Source: Micromonospora acroterricola (GTDB taxonomy: Bacteria > Actinomycetota > Actinomycetes > Mycobacteriales > Micromonosporaceae). From it: a stretch of 58,747 nucleotides of DNA. The notes under the pieces were generated by a model that saw only the letters and a list, made by a program, of their open reading frames with translations, did no database searches and had not been told where the DNA came from. The position numbers and the translations under genes are program-made. Location of the stretch: NCBI RefSeq assembly GCF_003172955.1, contig NZ_QGKR01000169.1, positions 1 to 58,747 of the forward strand. The letters run 5' to 3'. This document shows positions 16,746 through 26,015 of the stretch, piece by piece; the first letter of the stretch is position 1, and every line of letters starts with the position of its first letter.

Positions 16746-19700
16746 ATGCAGGAGGGCCGGTGGACGACGATCACGCCGTCGCAGTTCGCGCACGAGCGGG
16801 AGGCGCTGGCGCACGTCCAGGCGCTGCTGCCGGACAGTGAGCCCTACCGCGCCTGGTCGAACTTCACCTTCACCGCCCAGACCGGGCACCCCTACGAGGT
16901 TGACCTGTTGGTCGCCGCGCCCGGCGGCCTCTATCTCATCGAGATCAAGAGCCTGAACGGCCGGCTGCGATCCAGCGGCTCCAACTGGATCCTCCAGGGC
17001 CCGAACGGCACCCGCACCTTCGACAACCCGCTGCATCTGGCCGACGCCAAGGCCAAGAAACTCAAGTCGCTGCTCCAGGTGGCTGCCTCGCGACGCAAGG
17101 GTCAGCAGGTCAGGATCCCGTTCGTGCAGGCGGCGGTGTTCCTGTCCAAGCCTGGCCTGCGGGTGGAGCTGTCGGAGCATCATCTGCACGGCATCTTCGG
17201 TCCGGAGCCGGCCCCGGGTCACGAACCGGGGCTGTTGCCGGCGATCACCTTGCTGCTGCAGCGTCCACCGCAGGACGAACGCCAGCGGGTCACCAAGGAG
17301 ATGTCGGCGGCGCTGCCCGACCTCCTCGACGCCGTGGGCATCGCCCGTAGCCGCCGGCACTACCAGATCGGCGCGTGGGAGTTGGAGACCCGCCCGTTCG
17401 ACGTCGGCCCCACCTGGCAGGACCACCAGGCGCGGCACCGCGATCTGGAGCGCGAACAGCGCCGGGTGCGGATCTATCTGGTCGAGCGCAACGCCGTGCA
17501 GACCGAACGGGCCAGCATCGAACGTGCCGCCAAGCGCGAGATGCTGGCCCTGCACGGCATCAACCACCCGGGCATCGTGCAGGTCGACGCGATGGAGTCG
17601 CACGAGGCCGGCCCAGCGCTGATCTTCCGGTACGACCCTCGGTCGGTGCGTCTCGACCATTACATCGCCCAGTACGGTGACCGCCTTGACGCGCTGAGCA
17701 GACTTGCGATGATCCGCCAGCTGGCCGAGACGGTGGCGTACGCACACGGTCGACGGCTGCACCACCGAGCGCTCTCTGCCCGCAGCGTGTTGGTGAACCC
17801 TGGCCGGACGCGGCGTGGTGGCAGCGACGACGAAGCGTGGCTGACACCTCAGCTACAGATCAGTGACTGGCAGGCGGCGACCCGCGGCACGGACAGTGCT
17901 GGTGGCAGCAGCGGCCAGCCAGTGACTCTCTCCTCGCACGCGACCGCTCATATCGAGCGGTCCGCCGAGGCGTACCTGGCTCCGGAGTTGACCGCGCCGA
18001 CGCCGGACGCGGTGGCGATGGACGTCTTCGGCCTCGGCGCACTGGCGTACCTGATCCTGACGGGTCAACCACCGGCCACGAAGCGCCCCGAACTGCTGGC
18101 CCGCTTGGCTCGGGACAACGGTCTGCGGGCCGCTGCTGTTGCCGACGGCATCAGCGAGTTCGCCGACGAGTTGATCCAAGCCGCCACCGCACCTGTTCCG
18201 GCCCAGCGGCTCACCACGGTCGCCGACTTCGTCGAGATGCTCCAGCTCGTCGAGGACGAGTTGACCAGCCCGCCACCGGGTTCGGTGCACCCGGAGGAGC
18301 CGGCACCCGAGCAGCCTGACCCGCTGGAGGCGCGTGGGGGCGACCGAGTCGGCGAGTGGAAGATCGTCCGCCGCCTCGGCACAGGCTCGACCTGTCGGGC
18401 GTTCCTCGGCTTCAACGAGCGCACCCGGCGGGAAGAGGTCCTGAAGGTCGGGCTCTCTGACGAGAAGGGTGCTCGGCTGGCCCACGAGGCCCGGGTGCTG
18501 GGCCCGCTCACCGACTCCCGCGTGATCCGGCTGGCCCGGCCGGAGCCGCTGCAGCTGGGCAACCGCACCGTCGTGGTGCTCGAGCACGCTGGCGACCACA
18601 CTCTGGCGCGCAAGCTGCGCGACGACGGTCGGCTCACGGTCGACGAGTTGGAGACGTACAGCGACTACCTTTTTGGCGCCCTCGACTACCTGGAGGGCGA
18701 GGGCGTCTACCACCGCGACATCAAGCCGGACAACATCGCCATCCGGATCCGGCCCAACCGCACCAGGCAGTTGGTGCTCTTCGACTTCTCCCTGGCCGGA
18801 GTGTCGGTCAAGGAGATCACCGCCGGCACTCCTCGCTATCTGGACCCGTTCCTCGGCATCGCCAACCGCCCCGTCTATGACAAACACGCCGAGTGGTACG
18901 CACTCGCGGTCACGCTGCACGAGATGGCGTCCGGGGAGCTGCCGGTCTGGGGCGACGGCGGCACCGAACCGCAACTCACCGACGGCCCGCCGGTGCTGGC
19001 CGCCGAGGCGTTCGACCCGGCGATCCGCGACGGACTCGTGGAGTTTTTTCAGCGGGCACTGCACCGTGACCACCGTCGACGCCACGCGTCGCTGAAGGAT
19101 CTGCGTGACGCCTGGCAGGACGTCTTCCGCCGCTCGGACGCGAGCACCCCGGTCGGCACCGAGCACCCGGACGTCGACGAGCCGGACGAGCAGGTCGCCG
19201 CGGTGGCCCGCGACGAGGCCGCCGGCAAGGCCACCCGGGCCACCACGCTGGAGGCCGCCGGTCTCACTCCACGCGCGGTCTCGGCCGCGCACCGCTTGGA
19301 GGCCACCACCGTTGGTGAGCTGCTGGCGGTCGCCAATAAGCTCGCGCACCTGCCCGGTCTCGGTGCAAAGACCCGCCAGGAGTTGCAACGCCGGGTCAAG
19401 GAGTGGCGGCAGCGCCTGGGGGAGCGGGAAACGCTGCCCACCACGCCCGCCGCCCGCAAGGCAGCCAGCGAAGAAGCGGCCACCGAGACCACTTCCGGCC
19501 ACGGCGACACCGATCTGGTGCGCGTCGGCCTGGACGCCATCGCCACGCTGCTCGTCCCGGCGAAGAACGGCCGCAACGCCACTGAGATCGAGGGCACCCG
19601 GCTGCTGCTGCACCTGCCCGACGAGTCAGGGGCGCTGCCGGCGTTGCAGCTGTGGCCGCAGCAGCCGCAGGTGGCCACCGCGCTGGGCGTCACCGCCGGT

Positions 19701-21167
19701 CGGGTCGCGCAGATCCTCGGCAAGCAACGCAAGCGCTGGCACGAGATCCCGGTAGTCGGCAGCGTGCGTACCCAGATCATCGAGCTGTTGCACGACGGCG
19801 GCCGGGTGATGGGCGTTGCCGAGCTGGCCGCGGCGCTGCTGAGCAGTCGCGGCTCGGTGCGCACCGGAGACGCGCTGCGTCTCGCGGTGGCCGTCGCGGC
19901 GGTACGCGCCGCCGTGGAGGTCGACGCGCTCGCCGACGAGCCGCGCCTGCTGCTGCGCCGGCACACCCGCGCCGACATCGACGGCAAGCCTCACCCGCGC
20001 GGCGACCGGCTGCTGGTGGCGCTGGAGGTCAGCGATGACGACGCGCCGGAGACCCCGGCCGCGCCGGCGCTGCTCGACTACGCCGACGCGCTCGGCAAGG
20101 CCGCCGACAAACTCGCCGCGAGTGAGGTGCTGCCCAGCCCCGCAACAGTGCTGCGTACCCTCGCGGCGGTGACCGCGCCCGGCGGGGCGGCCGAAGCGTT
20201 CGACGAACGGCGACGGGTGTTGCTCGCCGCAGTGGCCTCCGAGCGGGCCGCCGCCACCGCGCGGCTGGAGCTCTACCCGCGCAACCTCGACCCCGTGCGG
20301 GCGCTCCGGCTGGCCCAGGCTGGCGTGGTGCCGCCGACGAGCGCGCCTGATGGTCGGCGTGGGCTGACCCCGACGCACGTCGCGGACAGAGTCACCGCGC
20401 GCTTCCCGGAGCTGGACCCCCTGCCAGGTCACCCCAAACTGGACCGGCTACTCGCCGAGGCTGGCTTCGAGCTGCGGTGGGACCGGGACCGGTACGTCTC
20501 ACCACCACCCCGCGCGGCTTCGTCCTCGGTGTCGATCATTCAGCGGCGCCCGTCGGTCACCGCCACGCCGAGCCGGTGGACGGCAGAGTCTCCGGAACTG
20601 GCGGCGGCAATGCGCGCCGAGGAGCGGCTGGCCGGCGCGCGGTCCGCAGGTGGGTTCCGGGCGCTGACGGTACGCCTCAACCGGTACCACCTGGCCCGGG
20701 AGGAACTGGTCCGACGCTTCGACGCCCGACCGGTCAACGTGGCGGCCCGCTTCCTGAATCATCTGCACGCCCTGGTCGACGCCCGCCCGAAGCCGACGTG
20801 GGAGACCGTGCTCAGCGCGGACATCGCCCAGGAGGGGTCGCGGGCGGCGATCAAGCTCGGGGAGTACGTCGAGCAGGCGTGGCAGCTCACCGTGCCGTCA
20901 CTGCACGCCATGCTGTCTGCCGCGGACGGGCCGGTGCTGCTGCACGATGCGGCGGTGCTGGCTCGGTACCGGGCGATGGAGCGGCTGCATGAGGTGGCTG
21001 ACGCGGCGCGCGGCGGGTCGGGGGATGTGTGGCTGCTCTGCCCGATGGAAGATCCGGCGCTGCTGCCCAAGCTGGACGGTGTGGTGGTGCGGGTGGGCGA
21101 CAACGAGTGGATCGCCCTACCGGACGCCTGGGTCGTCAACGCCCACCGCAGCGCGGTCACCGCTTGA
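16746..21167 (+). CDS. pglW: BREX type 2 protein kinase PglW
   Basis: This 1,473-residue protein starts with the ATG at 16746 (M-Q-E-G-R-W). An N-terminal NERD nuclease-related domain holds 'Y-L-I-E-I-K-S-L-N-G' near residue 65. A degenerate kinase-like domain follows (about 255-515) in which the catalytic loop reads H-H-R-A-L-S-A instead of HRD. A second kinase domain looks intact: glycine loop L-G-T-G-S near 542, Lys of 'V-L-K-V-G' near 566, 'H-R-D-I-K-P-D-N' near 656, and D-F-S for DFG near 679. An HhH-like segment lies at about 838-890. In the Streptomyces Pgl system PglW is a Ser/Thr kinase. Here it stands alone, 5.8 kb before pglX. Confidence 0.93.
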   Translation: MQEGRWTTITPSQFAHEREALAHVQALLPDSEPYRAWSNFTFTAQTGHPYEVDLLVAAPGGLYLIEIKSLNGRLRSSGSNWILQGPNGTRTFDNPLHLADAKAKKLKSLLQVAASRRKGQQVRIPFVQAAVFLSKPGLRVELSEHHLHGIFGPEPAPGHEPGLLPAITLLLQRPPQDERQRVTKEMSAALPDLLDAVGIARSRRHYQIGAWELETRPFDVGPTWQDHQARHRDLEREQRRVRIYLVERNAVQTERASIERAAKREMLALHGINHPGIVQVDAMESHEAGPALIFRYDPRSVRLDHYIAQYGDRLDALSRLAMIRQLAETVAYAHGRRLHHRALSARSVLVNPGRTRRGGSDDEAWLTPQLQISDWQAATRGTDSAGGSSGQPVTLSSHATAHIERSAEAYLAPELTAPTPDAVAMDVFGLGALAYLILTGQPPATKRPELLARLARDNGLRAAAVADGISEFADELIQAATAPVPAQRLTTVADFVEMLQLVEDELTSPPPGSVHPEEPAPEQPDPLEARGGDRVGEWKIVRRLGTGSTCRAFLGFNERTRREEVLKVGLSDEKGARLAHEARVLGPLTDSRVIRLARPEPLQLGNRTVVVLEHAGDHTLARKLRDDGRLTVDELETYSDYLFGALDYLEGEGVYHRDIKPDNIAIRIRPNRTRQLVLFDFSLAGVSVKEITAGTPRYLDPFLGIANRPVYDKHAEWYALAVTLHEMASGELPVWGDGGTEPQLTDGPPVLAAEAFDPAIRDGLVEFFQRALHRDHRRRHASLKDLRDAWQDVFRRSDASTPVGTEHPDVDEPDEQVAAVARDEAAGKATRATTLEAAGLTPRAVSAAHRLEATTVGELLAVANKLAHLPGLGAKTRQELQRRVKEWRQRLGERETLPTTPAARKAASEEAATETTSGHGDTDLVRVGLDAIATLLVPAKNGRNATEIEGTRLLLHLPDESGALPALQLWPQQPQVATALGVTAGRVAQILGKQRKRWHEIPVVGSVRTQIIELLHDGGRVMGVAELAAALLSSRGSVRTGDALRLAVAVAAVRAAVEVDALADEPRLLLRRHTRADIDGKPHPRGDRLLVALEVSDDDAPETPAAPALLDYADALGKAADKLAASEVLPSPATVLRTLAAVTAPGGAAEAFDERRRVLLAAVASERAAATARLELYPRNLDPVRALRLAQAGVVPPTSAPDGRRGLTPTHVADRVTARFPELDPLPGHPKLDRLLAEAGFELRWDRDRYVSPPPRAASSSVSIIQRRPSVTATPSRWTAESPELAAAMRAEERLAGARSAGGFRALTVRLNRYHLAREELVRRFDARPVNVAARFLNHLHALVDARPKPTWETVLSADIAQEGSRAAIKLGEYVEQAWQLTVPSLHAMLSAADGPVLLHDAAVLARYRAMERLHEVADAARGGSGDVWLLCPMEDPALLPKLDGVVVRVGDNEWIALPDAWVVNAHRSAVTA

Positions 21168-21195
21168 CCCACCAAACCGTCGTTGCGGGCCGCTG

Positions 21196-22365
21196 TCAGC
21201 TGAAGTCGAGTGCCCTTGCCGCCCCGTCGAGCAGTTGCTTGTACGTAATCACCTCAATGCGGGCAAGATGGCTGCTGTAGGTGCGCAGAACATCGTTCAG
21301 TTCTGATTCCTCGACATCAGGTTGAAAATCGGGATGCCCGATGATGACCGTTGCTCCAGCACGCCGAACGTCGACACCGTGTTGGTTGAGGATGCGCGGC
21401 CTGTCCTCATCGAGCGCGAGCAGATAGTTCATGGTCTGTCCGACTGCGCGATGTACCTGGCTGTTGGGAATCACGTTGCCGCGCTGGTGTGTGACGATGC
21501 CGAGGTTTGCTCGCTTCAGCTCTACACCGTGTATGGAGCCGTCTGGTCTGACGAGCGAAATGTCCAACTCGTTTCCCGGAACGAGTCGACGGCGGCCGAG
21601 TTCCTGCAGGTACGAACCCCCGAAGATCCAGAGGTTCCGCGCGAGCGCGTGCTGGAGGTCGCCTTCTGTGCTGTGCGGGTTTTGCACGACGCACCTCAGG
21701 TGTTGGAGTGCGTCCGACCGGATCTTGAGCTGCGAGAGCTGAACCAACTCCGCCAGCGATAGTGCCGCTGAGCCAGATTGGTGGTGGTTGGCAGCGACGC
21801 CCACTGTTGACCGATCCTCAATATCGAGCCGGTCGAGGAGAACCTCGCGCAGCCATGCCGACGACTCCCGGGGGCCACGCATCATCCGGTAGCGGCCCGG
21901 CTCCTGCTCGTCCTCTTCGATGGATCGTGCGGACGCGAAAAGCCCGTCCAGGAAATGGTAGATCTCGTCTGGAGAGGCATCCGGCTGGTCAGCGTTGAAC
22001 TGCCTCAAAGACGTCAGGAAGAGCTGACCGAAGTCCTCAACAGTGCTTCGGATGTAGCCGAGATACCTCAGTCGACTTCCAGGAAAGAGCTGGTACTTGA
22101 TCTCGAGATCCGGACGCAGCATGACGTACATCGAGGACGCTAATGCGTCCTCGATGCGCTCACTTGCGTGAAGGTCATCTTCGCTTTTGGCGGCGGATCC
22201 CGCGTATCGCAAGAGGTCAACTAGGTCCCTCCCGCCGCGGTACGGGCTGCGCTTGCCCATGTGCCGCAGTGCATCGTCGAGGAGACTGCGGACGTGGTCC
22301 GAGACGCCGAGCTCAATGATCTTTTCGAGGAAAAGTCGAAGGGTTAGGTCGGACCGGGTCGGCAT
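21196..22365 (-). CDS. Shedu-type (DUF4263) anti-phage nuclease
   Basis: This 389-residue protein starts at the ATG at 22365 (AGAGG upstream; a GTG at 22371 is less likely). The N-terminal 220 residues are helical and of unknown role. The C-terminal part matches the Shedu DUF4263 nuclease: 'S-T-E-G-D-L-Q-H-A-L-A-R-N-L-W-I-F-G', then 'E-L-D-I-S-L-V' and 'G-V-E-L-K-R', then 'V-H-R-A-V-G-Q-T-M-N-Y'. This gives the D...ExK core of a PD-(D/E)XK fold. Shedu (SduA) is a single-gene phage-defence nuclease. It is convergent with pglW and lower in GC than its neighbours, which suggests separate acquisition. Confidence 0.8.
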   Translation of the reverse strand: MPTRSDLTLRLFLEKIIELGVSDHVRSLLDDALRHMGKRSPYRGGRDLVDLLRYAGSAAKSEDDLHASERIEDALASSMYVMLRPDLEIKYQLFPGSRLRYLGYIRSTVEDFGQLFLTSLRQFNADQPDASPDEIYHFLDGLFASARSIEEDEQEPGRYRMMRGPRESSAWLREVLLDRLDIEDRSTVGVAANHHQSGSAALSLAELVQLSQLKIRSDALQHLRCVVQNPHSTEGDLQHALARNLWIFGGSYLQELGRRRLVPGNELDISLVRPDGSIHGVELKRANLGIVTHQRGNVIPNSQVHRAVGQTMNYLLALDEDRPRILNQHGVDVRRAGATVIIGHPDFQPDVEESELNDVLRTYSSHLARIEVITYKQLLDGAARALDFS

Positions 22366-22454
22366 CGGCACCTCTTACGTCGTCTTCCAGCAGGACGCTC
22401 ATCATGCAACGGGCACCCGACAGGGCCGTTTGACGCTTGGCCGGTTCGAAGCCA

Positions 22455-22670
22455 CTTTCGGTCGCCCACCGGCGACGGGAGGCTGGGCGAACTGGACGAA
22501 GGCGTCCTTGGGGGACGGGCACTCCCGCGCGTGCATGGTCCCGGTCGCGCAGCGCCCGCTTGATCTGGTCCTTCTCCTGGCTGACCAGCCGTGTCGTCTC
22601 GTCGAGCATGGCCAACTTGCCAGCCATCCGAGCCTGCAGATCGTCTGGACCACGTCCATCAGAAATCCGA
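22455..22670 (-). pseudogene. Decayed copy of the DivIVA-like gene pair
   Basis: On the minus strand, 'R-G-P-D-D-L-Q-A-R-M-A-G-K-L-A-M-L-D-E-T' matches 'R-G-V-D-P-D-E-V-R-E-F-Q-A-R-V-A-D-E-L-A-M-L-N-E-T' of the gene at 26012-26305. After 'K-R-A-L-R-D' a 2-base loss shifts the frame, and 'T-M-H-A-R-E-C-P-S-P' continues in the next frame. It then joins 'F-V-Q-F', which resembles the end of the partner gene at 25713 ('F-V-Q-L'). This indicates a frameshift plus an internal deletion. The rest of 22366-22843 contains no other gene I can support. Confidence 0.7.
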
Positions 22671-22843
22671 CAGCATCAATAGGTGCAGGTGAGGCGCGCA
22701 TCCGTCTGGCAGCGAGGCAATCTCGCTAGAGCGGCAAAATGCCTGATCTTCAGCGACGGGGCCTGATTGGCAGTGGCGAGCCACGTACTTAGGGTTATCA
22801 GTGCTTCACCCCAAGCGACGGCGAGCCGATTGGCGGACTGCGG

Positions 22844-23737
22844 ATGGCTGTGAACACGCATCGAGCGAATTGCGCGAATGCTCAAAATCCGGGCTGCAAG
22901 TGCTCCGGCTGTGGTGGCTCGCTGCATGGCTGGGATGGCTGGGCGAGGCTCGCCGTCGAGCGCCCGGCCGTACGCGACGAGCGGCGACGCACGCTCAACG
23001 GCGACATCCAAAAGGGCCGCGCCGGGGAACTCAGGTCCAACGCGAAAAACCGACAGGCGTCCCTCGATCTTGCCCGTCTAGGCATCGCTGAGCACCTGTG
23101 GGCCACGGATCCGCGTCCCAGGACCGGGGGCAGGCTTGAACGCGACTTCGAGGTCGGCGACCGGACGGCGGTGGAGTTCGACAACGGGCGGATGAACATC
23201 CTCGCCGATGCGATCATGGTGGACCCCTGGGGCGAGATATCGCGCGACATCGACAACCTCGTTCAGAACGAGCCAACCGCCGCCCGGGAGATCAAGAAGG
23301 GTCTTGCCAGTCACGGCTGGTGCAGCCTCCTGGTGGCGCTGATCCAATTGATCGAGAGGATCAACAAGGTCATCGGCCTCTTCACCGACGCGGCCAAGCA
23401 GGCCGTCAAGAAGGCGTTGTCTAATCACTTCACATCCCGCATCTCCGAGCTGGTGAAGGAAGCTGTCGTCGACATCGTCGTCGACAAGGTGTGGGCGGCC
23501 CTGATGCGGTTGCTCGAAGCTCACTTCCCTCTCCTGGGCGCTGACACCGTGCGCGTCCTGCGGATGCTGGCCGTGTTCGCCTGCCCGTCGGTCGAACGGC
23601 ACCGGGACGTCTACCAGCACGCTGTCGTGCCCCTCCTGGGTGATGCCCAAGGGTTCGTCGCGGAGGACGTCAAAGCGCAGGTGACCACTCTCTTCACGGC
23701 GTGGTGGCAGCGCAAGGGCCCAGAACCAGCCCTGTGA
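22844..23737 (+). CDS. Cys-rich N-terminus protein of unknown function
   Basis: This 297-residue protein begins with a Cys cluster, 'H-R-A-N-C-A-N-A-Q-N-P-G-C-K-C-S-G-C-G-G', followed by S-L-H-G-W, that looks like a metal-binding knot (four Cys close to a His). I have a recollection of similar starts in other actinobacterial proteins of unknown function. The middle holds charged stretches. The C-terminal half is helical with a hydrophobic run (S-L-L-V-A-L-I-Q-L-I) near residue 165. No catalytic motif is recognised. It stands alone between the decayed DivIVA-like copy and the two nuclease-like genes. Confidence 0.6.
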   Translation: MAVNTHRANCANAQNPGCKCSGCGGSLHGWDGWARLAVERPAVRDERRRTLNGDIQKGRAGELRSNAKNRQASLDLARLGIAEHLWATDPRPRTGGRLERDFEVGDRTAVEFDNGRMNILADAIMVDPWGEISRDIDNLVQNEPTAAREIKKGLASHGWCSLLVALIQLIERINKVIGLFTDAAKQAVKKALSNHFTSRISELVKEAVVDIVVDKVWAALMRLLEAHFPLLGADTVRVLRMLAVFACPSVERHRDVYQHAVVPLLGDAQGFVAEDVKAQVTTLFTAWWQRKGPEPAL

Positions 23738-24077
23738 CGCCGTCCGGCGGCATCAGGGTGAGCAGTCGGGGCCGCATGGATCATTGAGCCGCCTGAGACA
23801 GGACCGGATTGCCCCCCGTCGGACGAGAGAACTCAGTCAAGACCCTTGATGCCAACTGTGGGACTCCGTACGGTGAGTCTCCACTCGCCGCAAGATGAGC
23901 GTGGCTCAACGTCAGTGTCCACTCGGCATGAATCTCAGGGACTTTCCCGCGTCCTCTCGGTTACCACGGATCGCCTGCGTGCGATGGGAGTGCGTCGATG
24001 GACTAGTTGCGGATCCTGGCTGGGTGCCGGCGTGGTGCAGCGTACGCGGTGCCGGATGGAGATGTGGAAGGACGAGA
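23738..24077. other. Intergenic region before the PD-(D/E)XK-like pair
   Basis: These 340 bases contain no coding pattern I can support. They should hold the promoter of the two-gene unit at 24078. No clear -35/-10 pair or hairpin was recognised. Confidence 0.45.
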
Positions 24078-24761
24078 GTGGACCAGCAGGCAGAAGTGCG
24101 GATCGCAGGTTCGCTCCCGCTCGCGGTGGTGATGGACGCGTTGCGGGCCGCCCGGACCGTCTTCCATTCGGAGGCGGACTTCCAGCACGCCTTCGCCTGG
24201 GCTGTTCACCGCCTGGACAACGAGGTCCAGGTGAGGTTGGAAGTGCGGCAGGAGGAGAAGGCGTACCTGGATCTGCTCTGCTTCGGTCCGAAGGGCCGGA
24301 CGGCGATCGAGTTCAAGTACTTCACCGCGCGCTGGGACGGCGTCGACCCTCGCACCGGCGAACAGTTCCAACTGCGCCACCACGGCGCCCCAGACCTGGC
24401 CCGGCTCGGCTTCGTGGTCGACATCACCAGGCTGGAACGGTTCTGCCAATCCGGTGCCGCCGCGATGAACGGTCTGGCCGTCCTGCTCACCAACGACCGC
24501 GGGATGTGGAGCCCACCGGCCGGATACCGGTTGACCCGGGACGGAGAGTTCCGACTGCACGAGGGACGCAGGCTCCGGGGCAGGCTTCGCTGGGGGACCG
24601 AGGGCAGCTACCGCGTGGCGAATCAGAGCGACCTGCTCGGTGACTATCCGCTGACTTGGCGGGACTTCGCCCGCCTGAACGGCGGCAATGGCGAGTTTCG
24701 CTGGCTGGCGGTGCAGGTCGACCAGGTGAAGCCCACGACGGCGGACGTGGTGGGTGCCTGA
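24078..24761 (+). CDS. PD-(D/E)XK-like nuclease-fold protein, first gene of a pair
   Basis: This 227-residue protein starts with GTG at 24078, with GGAAGGA a few bases upstream. Its core 'S-E-A-D-F-Q-H-A-F-A-W-A-V', 'Y-L-D-L-L-C-F' and 'T-A-I-E-F-K-Y-F' has the spacing of E...D...ExK in restriction-like nucleases. No specific family was identified. Its stop overlaps the start of the next gene (TGATG), so the two are produced together. A nuclease with its partner or a two-subunit restriction factor are possibilities, but the pairing is the only evidence. Confidence 0.65.
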   Translation: MDQQAEVRIAGSLPLAVVMDALRAARTVFHSEADFQHAFAWAVHRLDNEVQVRLEVRQEEKAYLDLLCFGPKGRTAIEFKYFTARWDGVDPRTGEQFQLRHHGAPDLARLGFVVDITRLERFCQSGAAAMNGLAVLLTNDRGMWSPPAGYRLTRDGEFRLHEGRRLRGRLRWGTEGSYRVANQSDLLGDYPLTWRDFARLNGGNGEFRWLAVQVDQVKPTTADVVGA

Positions 24762-25732
24762 TGCCGCATCGCAACAGGTTCACGGCCGCCTGCCGCCCCA
24801 TCGCGTTCCCCGCCGGGCTGATATCACCAAACGCGGTTCTGGAGTTCACAACGGACGATCTCGCCCATGCCCTTTTCGCCACCGGCAGGGCACCGGGCGA
24901 CGAGGTACGCCACGGGTGGGCGTCCGTGTGGGAGTTCGTCCATCGCACCTCGCTCATTCCGGCGTACGTGCGCAGGACCCGCGGCGGCGCGCTGGTGAAG
25001 TCGGCCCTTGCCAGGGAGTTGGACCGCTCGGAGAAGGGGACGCTGTCGTACTCGCTCGGGCAGGCGCTGACCGGGATCTTCTGCGAGCGAAAACTGGGGG
25101 TGACGCACCTGCTGCACATTGACCGCTACGGAAGCAGGTGGGGGGTCGTCTTCGCCGCCACCAAGAAGCGGGCAGATCTCTTCGGCCTGTCACCGACAGG
25201 CTGGGTGGTCGCCGAGGCCAAGGGACGCTCCAACGGCATGGAACCGGCCCTACCGAACACCCTCGTCGCTCAGAAGCGCTCGGTGAAGTCCATCTCCGGC
25301 AAACGCCCCTGGCTCGCCCTGGGCTGCGTCGCGGCCTTTCCGCCGCATCGGCACGAGCTGTCCATCACCGCGGTGGACCCGGACGAGGAAGGACCCGAAC
25401 CGGTCGACGTCGACCTGGACCTGGACCGATACATGCTGGCGTACTACGAACCGTTCCTCGCCGCCATCGCCGCAGGAACTCCGCAGGTACGGGACCAGCG
25501 CTACCTCACCTCCCGTCTCGGCCTGCTCGACCTTCGTGTCGGCCTGCGCAAGGACATTGCCGCCAGGGTTCAGCAGGCAAGCCAGGGGCAGCTGTCAGGT
25601 CTGTACGACTCGGTCGTCGAGCTTCTCGACTCCGGCGTTGAACTAGACGAGGCAGCCACCGCCTTTCCCGATGGGACGCTGGTCGGATCTGACTGGACGG
25701 ATGCCATCTCCCTCAACGACTGGCGCTTCTGA
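24761..25732 (+). CDS. PD-(D/E)XK-like protein, second gene of the pair
   Basis: This 323-residue protein is coupled to the previous gene by a TGATG overlap. Residues around 130-150 read 'R-A-D-L-F-G-L-S-P-T-G-W-V-V-A-E-A-K-G-R-S', a D...ExK nuclease-type core. A second half of about 130 residues has no recognised domain. The end overlaps the convergent small gene at 25713 by 20 bases. The two-gene unit is likely a stand-alone defence or repair module carried as cargo in the BREX island. I cannot name a homologue. Confidence 0.65.
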   Translation: MPHRNRFTAACRPIAFPAGLISPNAVLEFTTDDLAHALFATGRAPGDEVRHGWASVWEFVHRTSLIPAYVRRTRGGALVKSALARELDRSEKGTLSYSLGQALTGIFCERKLGVTHLLHIDRYGSRWGVVFAATKKRADLFGLSPTGWVVAEAKGRSNGMEPALPNTLVAQKRSVKSISGKRPWLALGCVAAFPPHRHELSITAVDPDEEGPEPVDVDLDLDRYMLAYYEPFLAAIAAGTPQVRDQRYLTSRLGLLDLRVGLRKDIAARVQQASQGQLSGLYDSVVELLDSGVELDEAATAFPDGTLVGSDWTDAISLNDWRF

Positions 25733-26015
25733 CCCTGACTTGATCGGGTGACCTGCCCCGACCCGGCGTCGCACTCGGCTCGGTCGCCGGCTCGGGCGCG
25801 GGGCGAAGGCCGACGAGTTGGACGAAGACCTCGCGTTTGGTGGTCGCGTTGCCGCGGCGGTTGAGGACGTAGCCGGTCAACCAGATCCAACCTTCGTACG
25901 TCGGCCGGTCGGACACTGAGACGACGCGGAAGGTCATGGCACGATTCCTGGCGAACTGCACCGAGGCCCGGCCGTCGATGACGAGCAGGTCGCCGGGAGA
26001 GGGGTGCGCGGTCAC
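25713..26015 (-). CDS. Small conserved protein paired with the DivIVA-like gene
   Basis: This 100-residue protein starts at a GTG that overlaps the upstream stop by GTGA (26012-26015). An upstream in-frame GTG at 26057 is less likely. The sequence 'P-G-D-L-L-V-I-D-G-R-A-S-V-Q-F' and 'F-R-V-V-S-V-S' is mostly predicted beta. No function is known to me. Remains of its C terminus appear fused to a decayed DivIVA-like copy at 22455-22670, so the pair has moved or been duplicated as a unit. Confidence 0.6.
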   Translation of the reverse strand: MTAHPSPGDLLVIDGRASVQFARNRAMTFRVVSVSDRPTYEGWIWLTGYVLNRRGNATTKREVFVQLVGLRPAPEPATEPSATPGRGRSPDQVRVRSASR

